49,498 bases of DNA. Source: Shewanella sp. CG12_big_fil_rev_8_21_14_0_65_47_15. Lineage in GTDB: Bacteria; Pseudomonadota; Gammaproteobacteria; Enterobacterales; Shewanellaceae. The DNA lies in assembly GCF_002783505.1 (NCBI RefSeq), contig NZ_PFGL01000071.1, positions 43,051 through 92,548 of the forward strand, written 5' to 3'. Position 1 is the stretch's first letter, and the number at the start of each line of letters is the position of its first letter. The translations under genes and the position numbers were made by a program. Below the pieces are notes generated by a model that had not been told where the DNA came from, searched no databases, and was given only the letters and a program-made list of their open reading frames with translations. Of this stretch, positions 23,603 to 32,705 are shown in pieces.

Positions 23603-24340
23603 TTATTTTTTAAGAAAAGCCTTAAATCTAGCTTTCGCTTCATCACTCTTCAACCTAACACTAAATTGCTCTAACTCTTGATGCATCTGATGCTGAACTC
23701 GGTTTTTATGTGGTCGCATCAATTGACGGGTAGTTTGCAGGGCTTGTGGTGGTTGGTTCGCCAGTTTTTTAGCTTGGGCAAGGGCATGACTCAATAATTC
23801 TTCTTGGGCGATGATATCGTTAATCATATTGAGTCTGTGGGCCGTATTGGCATCGAAGCTTTCGCCGAGCAGCAGTAGTTCAGCCGCCTTTTGATAACCA
23901 ACGAGTTCAGGTAGAAGCAAACTTGCCCCCGCCTCAGGTACCAGTGCTAAGTTGACAAAGGGGAGTTGAAACTTTGCCGTGTTATCGGCATACACTAAAT
24001 CGCAGTGCAGCAGTACCGTAGTACCAATACCAACCGCAGCCCCTGAAACGGCGGCAACCAGCGGTTTTTTGAGTTCTAATAGACAAAATAAAAAACGTAC
24101 CGCGGGATGATTCGGACCTAAGTCACTATTTTTTAAAAATTCTGCAATATCATTGCCAGAGGTAAAGCAATTATCTTGACCGTGGAGCATAAAGGCACGA
24201 ATGTCGTTGTCTGCCTCACCTTCGATCAGGTATTCTGTCAGTTGTTTATACATATCAAGATCAAGTGCATTGCGTTTATCGGGGCGATTAAAGCTGATAA
24301 TTCGCACGCCCTGATCATCCCGAACCTGTATATGACTCAT
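23603..24340 (-). CDS. Crotonase-fold enzyme, likely delta3,delta2-enoyl-CoA isomerase type
   Basis: A 245-residue enoyl-CoA hydratase/isomerase superfamily protein. The oxyanion-hole segments are HGQDNCFTSGNDIAEF and AVSGAAVGIGTTVLL. The first hydratase glutamate (usually in PEI after FG/FQ) is replaced by PF. A glutamate occurs later, in LVPEAGAS (Glu136), the position used by eukaryotic ECI-type isomerases. I therefore favour an isomerase, by family knowledge. The start is the ATG at 24340 behind AAAGGA. A longer frame to 24406 overlaps the divergent gene. No fatty-acid oxidation genes are linked. Confidence 0.75.
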   Translation of the reverse strand: MSHIQVRDDQGVRIISFNRPDKRNALDLDMYKQLTEYLIEGEADNDIRAFMLHGQDNCFTSGNDIAEFLKNSDLGPNHPAVRFLFCLLELKKPLVAAVSGAAVGIGTTVLLHCDLVYADNTAKFQLPFVNLALVPEAGASLLLPELVGYQKAAELLLLGESFDANTAHRLNMINDIIAQEELLSHALAQAKKLANQPPQALQTTRQLMRPHKNRVQHQMHQELEQFSVRLKSDEAKARFKAFLKK

Positions 24341-24374
24341 GGGTTGTTTTCCTTTACGACGACATTGGGTAGAC

Positions 24375-24857
24375 ATGGAGTTTAAGACATTGAAACCAAT
24401 ATTCAAACAGATGTTTAATTGTCTCGCATTATCCTGTGCATCATTTTCTGTGTTGGCGAGTGTGGTTATGACCGAAGGTCATGTCCGAGCGATGCCAGAT
24501 ACTGTACCAAATACTGCAGCCTACTTTACGCTCGAAAACCACACCGAGAAAGCCGTCCGCCTGACAGCTGTGTCGACGAATGTGGCAAAGGAAGCGCAAC
24601 TGCACACCATTATTGAAGAACAAGGTATGGTCAAAATGCGCCATGTCGAAGGTTTTGATATCCCATCCCATGGCAAGCTGACACTCTCACCATCGGGCGA
24701 GCACGTTATGCTATTGGGGTTAAAGGCCCCCCTCGTTTTGGATCAAAAAGTGGAACTGCAATTACAGTTTAACGATGGCGAACAAATGTCGATCACATTA
24801 CCCGTGAGCAAACAAGCTGAAAATACTGCAGAGCAAGAGCATCATCACCATCATTAA
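24375..24857 (+). CDS. PCuAC-family periplasmic copper chaperone
   Basis: DUF461/PCuAC cupredoxin-like copper(I) carrier used to metallate cytochrome oxidase CuA or deliver copper. A signal peptide covers about 1-30. The conserved core is TEGHVRAMPDTVPNTAAYFTLEN, the LHTIIEEQGMVKMRHV copper-ligand stretch and SPSGEHVMLLGLKAPL. The natural C-terminus is EHHHHH, an added metal-binding tail. Start choice between the ATG at 24375 and an internal one at 24411 is open. It is followed by a DUF2333 gene at close spacing. Confidence 0.82.
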   Translation: MEFKTLKPIFKQMFNCLALSCASFSVLASVVMTEGHVRAMPDTVPNTAAYFTLENHTEKAVRLTAVSTNVAKEAQLHTIIEEQGMVKMRHVEGFDIPSHGKLTLSPSGEHVMLLGLKAPLVLDQKVELQLQFNDGEQMSITLPVSKQAENTAEQEHHHHH

Positions 24858-24868
24858 GGAGTCGCTTG

Positions 24869-25837
24869 ATGCAAATTACATGGAAAAAAGTTATCGGTGT
24901 CGGTTTATTTTTAGTCTTAATCGGTTATGGCGTGAGTGTGTGGTGGAGTATCGAACCCGATCCTATCAATCCTCAACAGCTTACGGCCACAGAGAAAAAT
25001 GTAGTCGGTTATGCTACAACAACCTCATTGATTTTGACGGTTGAAACCCTGCTGGATAAGCAAGGTGGTTGGCTATCCAATGATGTGATGCCCCCTTCTA
25101 TTTTTATGGATAACATGCCCGCCTTTGAATACGGTGCACTCGAGCAAGCGCGCGATCTGGCGCTGATCATGCGCAAAGAGTTTAGTCGCTCCCAATCCCA
25201 ATCGGCGGCCGATAAAGATTTAGGTGAAGCGCAAGCTAAGCTCAATATCGACCATACAAGTTGGCTAGTGCCGAGCGCCGAAAGCGAATACCGCGATGCA
25301 ATAAAGTTACTCAAGCTGTACCGTGCCCGCATGATGGACCCTAATAACCAAGACGCACAGTTTTATGCCCGTGCCGACAATCTCAATGAATGGTTAAAAG
25401 AGGTGCAAAAGCGTTTAGGCAGTATGTCTCAGCGTTTATCGGCTAGCGTTGGTCAAGAACGTCTTAATACCGATTTGGCCGGTGATAACGCTGCCCGCCA
25501 ATCGACCCCCAATTTAGCGAGCCATCAGGTCAAGACTAGCTGGTGGAAGATCGATGATGTTTTCTATGAAAGCCGAGGCGCTTCTTGGGCATTGCTGAAT
25601 TTTATGCGTGCCGTGGAAGTCGATTTTGCCGACGTTTTGAAAAAGAAAAATGCTGAAGTGAGCCTAAGACAAATCATTCGTGAGTTAGAGGCGACTCAGC
25701 AAACTGTCTGGAGCCCTGTTGTGTTAAATGGCAGTGGTTTTGGTCTAGTCGCTAATCATTCATTGGTTATGGCTAACTATGTATCCCGTGCAAATGCCGC
25801 GGTGATTGACTTAACGAACTTGCTATCTCAAGGTTAA
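24869..25837 (+). CDS. DUF2333 family protein
   Basis: A 322-residue protein with one N-terminal membrane anchor (about 7-27) and a large, mostly helical periplasmic domain. Highlights are WWSIEPDPI after the anchor, TVETLLDKQGGWLSNDVMPPSIFMDNMP, and a C-terminal GFGLVANHSLVMANYVSRANAA. This matches the DUF2333 family as I recall it. The function is unknown. The ATG at 24869 follows AAGGAG. Its stop overlaps the next start by a base, so it is in one operon with the outer-membrane protein. Confidence 0.7.
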   Translation: MQITWKKVIGVGLFLVLIGYGVSVWWSIEPDPINPQQLTATEKNVVGYATTTSLILTVETLLDKQGGWLSNDVMPPSIFMDNMPAFEYGALEQARDLALIMRKEFSRSQSQSAADKDLGEAQAKLNIDHTSWLVPSAESEYRDAIKLLKLYRARMMDPNNQDAQFYARADNLNEWLKEVQKRLGSMSQRLSASVGQERLNTDLAGDNAARQSTPNLASHQVKTSWWKIDDVFYESRGASWALLNFMRAVEVDFADVLKKKNAEVSLRQIIRELEATQQTVWSPVVLNGSGFGLVANHSLVMANYVSRANAAVIDLTNLLSQG

Positions 25838-25839
25838 TG

Positions 25840-26577
25840 ATGAAAAAAACATTCCTCGCCAGTGCGGTATTAGGATTTTTTATGGCCACCTCGGCTCAAG
25901 CGGCCACTGTGGTTGGGTTTAAAATTGGTGGTGACTATTGGGATGCCGATACTAGCGGTACTTTTGCCGATGATGGCCAACCGCAGCAAACTTTTGACTA
26001 CAGTTCATCGGCCCAAGGCAGTTATTGGCTCGCGGTTGAACATCCGTTACCTTTTATTCCGAATGTTAAAATTCGTGAAAACAGCCTAGATCAGAAAGGC
26101 AGTCTGAGTAATGCAGACTTCAGCTTCAATGGCCATGATTTTAAAGGTAATGTGACGAGTTATACCGATCTCAGCAATACCGATTTTGTGCTTTATTATG
26201 AGCTGCTGGACAACGACATAGTGTCATTCGATCTCGGCGCAGCCTATAAGCTGATGCATAGTTCACTGCGCGTACAAGACGCGGGCCATCCAGAAGAGAT
26301 AGATGTCGATAGCGGTATTGTGATGGGTTATGCCAGTACGCATGTGGGTATGCCAGGCTTAGGCCTATTTGGCTTTGCGGATTTAATGCTCGGTGTTAAT
26401 GAGTCGAACGTACACGATTACTCTGTTGGCCTAGGCTGGGAGTTTGATGGTGTTGCGGTCGATACTCGTATACGTGTGGGTTACCGCGAATTTTTATTCG
26501 ATGTGAATAACTTCTCAGGGATCAGTGCCGACACTAAGTTTGATGGTTACTTTGCGGGCGTAGAAATTGATTTCTAA
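25840..26577 (+). CDS. Outer-membrane beta-barrel protein (TIGR04219 type)
   Basis: A 245-residue protein with a clear signal peptide ending SAQA and a beta-barrel-like mature part starting ATVVGFKIGGDYWDADTSG. It ends in the terminal Phe (AGVEIDF) typical of Bam-assembled barrels. I use the ATG at 25840 for its spacing to AAGG. An ATG one codon upstream overlaps the previous stop. The function is unknown. It is co-transcribed with the DUF2333 gene and ends at a terminator shared with tolC. Confidence 0.75.
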   Translation: MKKTFLASAVLGFFMATSAQAATVVGFKIGGDYWDADTSGTFADDGQPQQTFDYSSSAQGSYWLAVEHPLPFIPNVKIRENSLDQKGSLSNADFSFNGHDFKGNVTSYTDLSNTDFVLYYELLDNDIVSFDLGAAYKLMHSSLRVQDAGHPEEIDVDSGIVMGYASTHVGMPGLGLFGFADLMLGVNESNVHDYSVGLGWEFDGVAVDTRIRVGYREFLFDVNNFSGISADTKFDGYFAGVEIDF

Positions 26578-26602
26578 GCGCTAACACGAATGAGTCAGCC
26601 AT

Positions 26603-26630
26603 AAAAAAACCGCCTGTTGGCGGTTTTTTT
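26603..26630. terminator. Bidirectional terminator between the barrel gene and tolC
   Basis: Seven A, CCGCC stem, TGTT loop, GGCGG stem, seven T. It is symmetric and serves both convergent genes. Confidence 0.93.
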
Positions 26631-26645
26631 ATGTTGCGATTACGC

Positions 26646-27953
26646 TTACTCGGCTCTTAGGCCATTGTTGATGGCGATAACGTCATCTTCATTCAATGTA
26701 CCCGCCGCCTGTTTCAGGGCGACAATCGAGTAGATATAGCTATAACGGGCATCGGATAATTTACGCTTTGAGTCGTACAAATCACGGGTACGGTTCAATA
26801 CGTCAACGATAGTACGAGTACCGACTTCGAAGCCCGCTTGAGTCGCTTTTAACGCACTTTCAGATGAAATCACAGACTGCTCATAGGCTCGAATTGAGCT
26901 GATAGATGCACCTACGTTGTTGTAGTTATTGCGAATATTTTTCACAACACCACGGTAGGTCTGCTCTAGTTTTTCACTGGCTTCAACGAATTGATATTGC
27001 GCTTCATTGACTTGTGAAGTCACTTTAAAGCCTTCAAAGATAGGAATGCTTAAGTTAACGCCAACGTTGACATTGTCAAAATCTGGCTCGTTAATGCTAC
27101 CTGTTTTTTGCTCAAGGCCCTTGTTGTAACCCGCATTTAAGCTCAGCGATGGCATATGGCCCGCTTTATAGAGACTGATAGTCTCTTGAGCTATATCTTT
27201 GCCAATACGTTGAGTCATAAGATCGACACTGTTTGTTTCAGCAATCTTTAACCATTCGCTTGAAGACGTTGGTGCGGGTGTCACGGCAGAGAAACGGTTG
27301 GTATCGAGTACGTTCAATGTCTTGTGATCGATACCCGTGATTTCACGCAGGGCTTCATAGCTATTGGCCAGTGTATTTTCAGCTAAAATCTCAGTGGCTG
27401 AGGCTAAGTCATACTGAGCCTGGGCCTCATGTACGTCGGTAATTGCGGTTAAACCAACGGCGAAACGTTGTTTGGTTTGCTCGAGTTGACGTTCAATTGC
27501 TCGTTTTTCCGCGCCCTGGAACTCGTAGTTATCCTTAGCAGTTAATACATCGAAGTACGCTCGAGTGACTCTAGAGATAAGCGTTTGTAAAGCAGATGCA
27601 TAGCTTGAATCGGCTTGAGAGGCGGCTTTTTCAGCAAGGCTTAAACCCACCCAAGCACTGTGATCATAGATCACTTGGTTAAGTTTAATGCTACCCATTA
27701 AACCGCTAGTGTCATTCTTAGGGTCATTCCACGCCTTGTCATAGCCGACATTGGCGCTAATGGTTGGCAACAGCGGTGCACGGTTTTGTTCAATTTTCTC
27801 GAACAGAGCATCACGCTGAGCTTGGGCTTGCAACACGAGCGGATCGTTAGTCAGTGCCTGTTGATAAATTTGCAGTAAATCATCTGCTTGTACCGCTTGA
27901 GTCGAAGCGGCGAGAGTCAATGCTGCGCATAAAGAACGGATCTTAAATTTCAT
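26646..27953 (-). CDS. tolC: Outer-membrane efflux channel TolC
   Basis: Trimeric outer-membrane exit duct for tripartite efflux pumps and type I secretion. It has a signal peptide (about 1-23) and then DDLLQIYQQALTNDPLVLQAQAQRDAL, the canonical TolC start. Long coiled-coil helical repeats and FEVGTRTIVDVLNRTRDLYDSKR in the second repeat follow. The 435-residue length is slightly short against E. coli, with a shorter C-terminus. It is divergent from nudF, the E. coli arrangement. Confidence 0.94.
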   Translation of the reverse strand: MKFKIRSLCAALTLAASTQAVQADDLLQIYQQALTNDPLVLQAQAQRDALFEKIEQNRAPLLPTISANVGYDKAWNDPKNDTSGLMGSIKLNQVIYDHSAWVGLSLAEKAASQADSSYASALQTLISRVTRAYFDVLTAKDNYEFQGAEKRAIERQLEQTKQRFAVGLTAITDVHEAQAQYDLASATEILAENTLANSYEALREITGIDHKTLNVLDTNRFSAVTPAPTSSSEWLKIAETNSVDLMTQRIGKDIAQETISLYKAGHMPSLSLNAGYNKGLEQKTGSINEPDFDNVNVGVNLSIPIFEGFKVTSQVNEAQYQFVEASEKLEQTYRGVVKNIRNNYNNVGASISSIRAYEQSVISSESALKATQAGFEVGTRTIVDVLNRTRDLYDSKRKLSDARYSYIYSIVALKQAAGTLNEDDVIAINNGLRAE

Positions 27954-28196
27954 TTGCTGTCCTTATTAGACAAAATCTCCCAAAGGAGAAATATTTTAAC
28001 TTCGTTTAGACTAAGTAATGCCTTTACCAAGGCGGTTTGCGCTTCCCGACGCTTCCCGATACAGCTAAAACTTAATGACGTAGAGTCTAAAAACTCCGAC
28101 ACTTTCAAGTCAAATGCGAAGTGTAACAGATTTTATTTTAAAAATGTGTCAAATTGCCTTGATAATAGACGCAAATTCAACTTTTAAGGATAGAGT

Positions 28197-28799
28197 ATGA
28201 CCCCCCCTGTTTTTTCGCAAATGGATATTGAAGTTCTCGAAAAAAAATCATTGTATCAAGGCTTTTTTGCGTTAGAACAGTTCACGTTTAAGCATAAACT
28301 CTTTGCTGGCGGTTGGAGCCAGCCCATTATCCGTGAAGTGTTCGAACGGGGCCATGCTGTGGTAGTGTTACCCTATGACATTAAGCGCGATCAGATAGTA
28401 TTGATTGAGCAAGTGCGCTTTCCTGCATTAGCAACCTCTAAATCTCCTTGGCTTATGGAGTTAGTCGCAGGTATGATTGCGCCCGAAGAATCACCGCTCG
28501 ATGTCGCTCACCGTGAATTGTTAGAAGAAACTGGCCTAGTTGCTAGCAATATGCACTTTATTAACAGTTACTTGGCGAGTCCTGGTGGCAGTACCGAGCG
28601 TTTTTATTTCTATTGGGCCGAGGTGGATTCCAGCAACGCCCGTGGATTGCATGGACTGGCTGAAGAACATGAAGATATTCGATTGCATGTTTTAGACCGT
28701 GAGCACGCCTATAATAGTGTGATTGCGGGGGAAATAGACAATGCATCGACCGTCATTGGATTGCAGTGGTTGCAATTAAACTATCAGCAACTGGTTTAA
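28197..28799 (+). CDS. nudF: ADP-ribose pyrophosphatase NudF
   Basis: Nudix hydrolase that cleaves ADP-ribose to AMP and ribose-5-phosphate. The full Nudix box is visible (G-x5-E-x7-RELLEETGL in the segment beginning AGMIAPEES). It has 200 residues. It heads the nudF-yqiB-cpdA-yqiA-parE series, syntenic with E. coli, and is divergent from tolC. The intergenic region holds a local 10-bp duplication (CGCTTCCCGA twice near 28040-28060). Confidence 0.93.
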   Translation: MTPPVFSQMDIEVLEKKSLYQGFFALEQFTFKHKLFAGGWSQPIIREVFERGHAVVVLPYDIKRDQIVLIEQVRFPALATSKSPWLMELVAGMIAPEESPLDVAHRELLEETGLVASNMHFINSYLASPGGSTERFYFYWAEVDSSNARGLHGLAEEHEDIRLHVLDREHAYNSVIAGEIDNASTVIGLQWLQLNYQQLV

Positions 28800-28800
28800 G

Positions 28801-29253
28801 TTGGAAAAACATTTGGCTACTTCGACTTCGCATCAAAAACCACGTTACCAACCGAACGTCAGTGACTTTCTAGCACTGTGCGGTCGTAATTATGGTTATA
28901 TGCTGAAGTGGTTACCACTCGATATTGCCGTTAATCAATCATGGCAGCTTGAAGGTGAGTTCGGTATATTAGTGGTGCGTATTTTAGAAAATACCAAATA
29001 TACTCAATTGGTTGAGATATCTCGCCCCCTCGAAATTCTAGAGTTTGTTAATACTCCCAAGGTGTTAGTGAGAATTTATCACGATGCTAAATTAGCAGAA
29101 GTGTTAACTGGTCAACAGATTTACCAATTACGCCCAGTGTATGATTACCCCAATTTACGCATGTATCATAGTGATGAAAAGTACCAGGTAAATGCATTCC
29201 TGGAAGAGTTATTGAAGATTGGATGCCAACAACGTTTGGTGTGCCAGTCTTAG
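28801..29253 (+). CDS. yqiB: DUF1249 protein (YqiB-like)
   Basis: A 150-residue protein starting at a TTG one base after the nudF stop, so translation is coupled. YQPNVSDFLALCGRNYGYMLKWLP and the C-terminal DEKYQVNAFLEELLKIG are characteristic of DUF1249. The function is unknown. The gene position between nudF and cpdA is conserved. Confidence 0.85.
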   Translation: MEKHLATSTSHQKPRYQPNVSDFLALCGRNYGYMLKWLPLDIAVNQSWQLEGEFGILVVRILENTKYTQLVEISRPLEILEFVNTPKVLVRIYHDAKLAEVLTGQQIYQLRPVYDYPNLRMYHSDEKYQVNAFLEELLKIGCQQRLVCQS

Positions 29254-29268
29254 AATTGGGTATTCAAT

Positions 29269-30108
29269 GTGCTGAAAGAGGCTGTCTCTTACTCCATAGC
29301 TGAAGAAGAAAGTGTGCGTATCGTGCAAGTCACGGATCCGCACCTTTTTGCCGATCCTGAGGCCCAGCTTTTAGGAGTCAACACAGGCAAAAGTTTTGCC
29401 GCTGTGCTTAATACGATTAGGGCTGTCGACTATCCTGCACATTTGATGTTAGCAACCGGTGATTTAAGCCAAGATTACTCGGCCGAATCATACCGCCAGT
29501 TTGTTACTGCAGTGACGCCCCTCAATTTACCCTGTCATTATCTCCCTGGAAATCATGATGATCCTCGGATCATGTTTCTGCATATGCAGGGGGAGCAGAT
29601 CTTCGGTCAGCAGCGCATTTTGGCGGGTAAATGGCAGATTTTGATGTTGGACTCAACTGTGCGGGGAAAGCCCGGCGGTAGTATGGCCGAGAGTCAGTTC
29701 GAGCTGATTGAGCATGCCATCGCTGCCCATCCTGAATACCATACCTTGCTAGTGATGCACCATAACCCTATTTTGGTGAACTGCACTTGGCTAGATCAAC
29801 ATTGTATGGATAACGGTGTCGAGTTTTTAGCGCGTGTGTCCCGGTATCCACAGGTAAAAGGCTTACTCTGGGGGCATGTACACCAGAGAATCGACACCCA
29901 TTACGATGGGCCCCATGGCGCACTGAAACTCATGGCAACACCTTCAACCTGCATTCAATTTAAGCCTCTATCACCTTATTTTGCCTTAGACGGACTGCAA
30001 CCCGGTTATCGTTTGCTGGAGTTGAAGGCCGATGGTAGCATCAGCACCAATGTGTATCGCGTACCGGGTAACCATTTTTCCCCCGACAAAGATTCCAGCG
30101 GTTATTAA
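29269..30108 (+). CDS. cpdA: 3',5'-cyclic-AMP phosphodiesterase CpdA
   Basis: Class III metallophosphoesterase that hydrolyses cAMP. The dinuclear-metal motifs are all visible: VTDPHLF, ATGDLSQDY, GNHDDPR, VMHHNP and WGHVHQRID. It has 279 residues. The start is GTG, with no strong ribosome-binding site and close spacing to yqiB. It probably affects CRP-dependent respiration genes, by analogy with other Shewanella, where cAMP-CRP controls anaerobic respiration. Confidence 0.93.
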   Translation: MLKEAVSYSIAEEESVRIVQVTDPHLFADPEAQLLGVNTGKSFAAVLNTIRAVDYPAHLMLATGDLSQDYSAESYRQFVTAVTPLNLPCHYLPGNHDDPRIMFLHMQGEQIFGQQRILAGKWQILMLDSTVRGKPGGSMAESQFELIEHAIAAHPEYHTLLVMHHNPILVNCTWLDQHCMDNGVEFLARVSRYPQVKGLLWGHVHQRIDTHYDGPHGALKLMATPSTCIQFKPLSPYFALDGLQPGYRLLELKADGSISTNVYRVPGNHFSPDKDSSGY

Positions 30109-30134
30109 CGCGAGTGACCGCAGCTTGAGGAACT

Positions 30135-30710
30135 ATGCTGCTCTATATTCATGGATTCAACAGTTCACCTTTTTCCGATAAAGCGGTGATGACTGCGCAA
30201 TATATGGCGCAGCATCATCCGTCGCTAGTCTTTCACCAGCCCCAATTACCGAATACCCCTAAGGCAGCAATGTCGCTGTTACTGGAATATGTGATGGCGG
30301 CGCGACAGGCAAATGAGCCCCTCACTTATATTGGCTCATCCTTGGGGGGATATTTCGCCAGTTATTTGGCCGAGCACTACGGTGGCCGAGCTGTGCTGGT
30401 AAATCCTGCGGTGAGGCCCTTCGAGTTATTCGACGAATTTATGGGACCCCAGTTTAACCCGTACACTGGGGAGCATTATCAGGTTTTGCCTGAACATAAG
30501 CTGGAAGTGGCTGAATTTAATACCGCCGTTATCCGCAATCCGGATCGTTTTTTGGTACTATTGCAAACGGGCGATGAAGTGCTGGACTACCGTGATGCCC
30601 TGAATAAATATCATCATTGCCAATTACGGATTGAGGCTGGTGGTGATCACAGTTTTGTGGGTTATGGGCAGCATTTGCAAACTGTAAGCCATTTTTTACA
30701 CTTACCTTGA
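30135..30710 (+). CDS. yqiA: YqiA-type alpha/beta-hydrolase esterase
   Basis: A 191-residue small alpha/beta hydrolase. The nucleophile elbow is GSSLGG, and the family start is LLYIHGFNSSPFSDKA. The acid and His residues lie in QTGDEVLDYRDA and GGDHSF. E. coli YqiA has esterase activity. It lies between cpdA and parE, as in E. coli. Confidence 0.92.
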   Translation: MLLYIHGFNSSPFSDKAVMTAQYMAQHHPSLVFHQPQLPNTPKAAMSLLLEYVMAARQANEPLTYIGSSLGGYFASYLAEHYGGRAVLVNPAVRPFELFDEFMGPQFNPYTGEHYQVLPEHKLEVAEFNTAVIRNPDRFLVLLQTGDEVLDYRDALNKYHHCQLRIEAGGDHSFVGYGQHLQTVSHFLHLP

Positions 30711-30766
30711 CAAATAGTCATCCAGAGCCGCAACATGGCCGGATATAACAACTTATAGCGTACACT

Positions 30767-32653
30767 ATGACGAATCAATACACCTCTGACGCCATTGAAG
30801 TTCTTAATGGACTCGATCCTGTTAAACGCCGTCCAGGTATGTATACCGATACCTCCAGACCTAACCATTTAGGCCAAGAGGTCATAGATAACAGTGTCGA
30901 TGAAGCTTTAGCGGGCCACGCCACTAAAATTGAAGTTGTTCTGCATACAGATAACTCCCTCGAAGTGACCGACGATGGTCGTGGTATGCCTGTGGACATC
31001 CACCCAGAAGAAGGTATTCCCGGGGTAGAGTTGATCCTGACCAAATTGCACGCCGGGGGGAAATTTTCCAATAAAAACTACCAGTTCTCCGGTGGTTTGC
31101 ACGGCGTGGGGATTTCCGTCGTCAATGCGTTATCTCGCCGGGTCGAAGTCACGGTAAGGCGAGATGGCCAAGTCTATGATATTGCTTTTGAAAATGGCTT
31201 TAAGGTTGAAGATCTTAAAGTCACTGGTACCTGCGGTCGGCGCAATACCGGGACTAGCGTGCATTTTTGGCCCGATGCGAGTTATTTTGATTCGGCCAAC
31301 TTCTCTAACTCAAAGCTGATTTATTTGCTGCGTGCTAAGGCCGTACTTTGCCCTGGTTTACGGATCAAATTTACCAATAAGCATACTAATGAAGTGCATG
31401 AATGGTTTTATGAAAGCGGTTTAACTGACTACCTTAAAACCGCTGTCGGCGATAACCTGATGTTGCCCGAAGAACCCTTCGTGGGCAGTTTTAAGGGGCA
31501 AATAGAGGCGGCGGATTGGGCCATCACTTGGTTGCCTGAAGGTGGCGAGTCGATCAACGAGAGTTATGTCAACCTCATTCCCACGCCACTTGGTGGTACC
31601 CATGTGAATGGTTTTCGCCAAGGCTTGCTCGAATCCATGCGTGAATTCTGTGAGTTTCGAAATTTGATCCCCCGCGGGATTAAATTATCCCCGGAGGATA
31701 TTTGGGACAGGGCGGCTTTTATCCTGTCGGTAAAGATGCAGGATCCGCAATTTGCAGGACAAACTAAAGAGAAACTCTCCAGCCGCCAGTGCTCGGCTTT
31801 TGTCTCTGGCATAGTACGCGATGCCTTTTCTCTGTGGTTAAACTCAAATACCGAACTGGCCGAATCCTTGGCCGAAATGTGTATTAACAATGCCCAGCGC
31901 CGTCTAAAAGCCGCGAAAAAAGTGGCACGTAAAAAGGTGACTTCTGGCCCTGCATTGCCGGGGAAACTCACCGATTGCAGCGGCCAAGATCCCATGCGCG
32001 GTGAGTTATTCCTGGTGGAAGGGGATTCTGCGGGGGGCAGTGCTAAACAGGCGCGGGACCGTGAATTCCAAGCCATTATGCCGCTGCGGGGGAAGATCCT
32101 GAATACGTGGGAAGTGGATGCATCACAAGTGCTCGCCTCTCAAGAAGTCCATGATATTTCGGTCGCTATTGGTTGCGACCCCGATAGCAGTGATATTTCG
32201 GAGTTAAGATACGGCAAAATTTGTATTCTCGCCGATGCCGACTCCGATGGATTGCACATTGCTACTTTGTTGTGCGCCTTGTTTTTAAAGCATTATCGTG
32301 TATTGGTCGAGCAGGGCCATGTGTACATTGCCATGCCACCACTGTTTCGTATCGATATTGGTAAGGACGTCTATTACGCCTTAGATGAAGCAGAAAAAGA
32401 AGGTGTGCTCGACCGTATTAGTGCGGAAAATAAGAAAGGTAAAGTCCAAGTGACACGTTTTAAGGGCTTGGGTGAGATGAATCCTCTCCAATTACGTGAA
32501 ACGACTATGGACCCTAACACCCGTCGTTTAGTACAGTTGACGATTGATGATGTTGAAGAAACGGATTCGTTGATGGATATGTTGCTTGCGAAGAAACGTT
32601 CTCCTGATCGTAAATCTTGGCTCGAGGATAAGGGCGACATGGCGTTACTTTAG
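30767..32653 (+). CDS. parE: DNA topoisomerase IV subunit B
   Basis: ATPase subunit of topoisomerase IV, the chromosome decatenase. The GHKL motifs are NSVDEALAGHA, DDGRGMPV and GGLHGVGISVVNALS, and the TOPRIM domain has EGDSAGGSAKQARDRE and DADSDG. The 628-residue length is normal. It is separated from parC by one dehydrogenase gene in the same direction. Confidence 0.97.
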   Translation: MTNQYTSDAIEVLNGLDPVKRRPGMYTDTSRPNHLGQEVIDNSVDEALAGHATKIEVVLHTDNSLEVTDDGRGMPVDIHPEEGIPGVELILTKLHAGGKFSNKNYQFSGGLHGVGISVVNALSRRVEVTVRRDGQVYDIAFENGFKVEDLKVTGTCGRRNTGTSVHFWPDASYFDSANFSNSKLIYLLRAKAVLCPGLRIKFTNKHTNEVHEWFYESGLTDYLKTAVGDNLMLPEEPFVGSFKGQIEAADWAITWLPEGGESINESYVNLIPTPLGGTHVNGFRQGLLESMREFCEFRNLIPRGIKLSPEDIWDRAAFILSVKMQDPQFAGQTKEKLSSRQCSAFVSGIVRDAFSLWLNSNTELAESLAEMCINNAQRRLKAAKKVARKKVTSGPALPGKLTDCSGQDPMRGELFLVEGDSAGGSAKQARDREFQAIMPLRGKILNTWEVDASQVLASQEVHDISVAIGCDPDSSDISELRYGKICILADADSDGLHIATLLCALFLKHYRVLVEQGHVYIAMPPLFRIDIGKDVYYALDEAEKEGVLDRISAENKKGKVQVTRFKGLGEMNPLQLRETTMDPNTRRLVQLTIDDVEETDSLMDMLLAKKRSPDRKSWLEDKGDMALL

Positions 32654-32705
32654 TGTTGTGCAATATTGCCGATAACAATAAAACATAGGCATAAAGAAAA
32701 TAACA

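Noticed and set aside
27954..28187. 77-codon ORF in the tolC-nudF gap
   Set aside because: It lies in the divergent promoter region, begins at the tolC start and lacks a ribosome-binding site.
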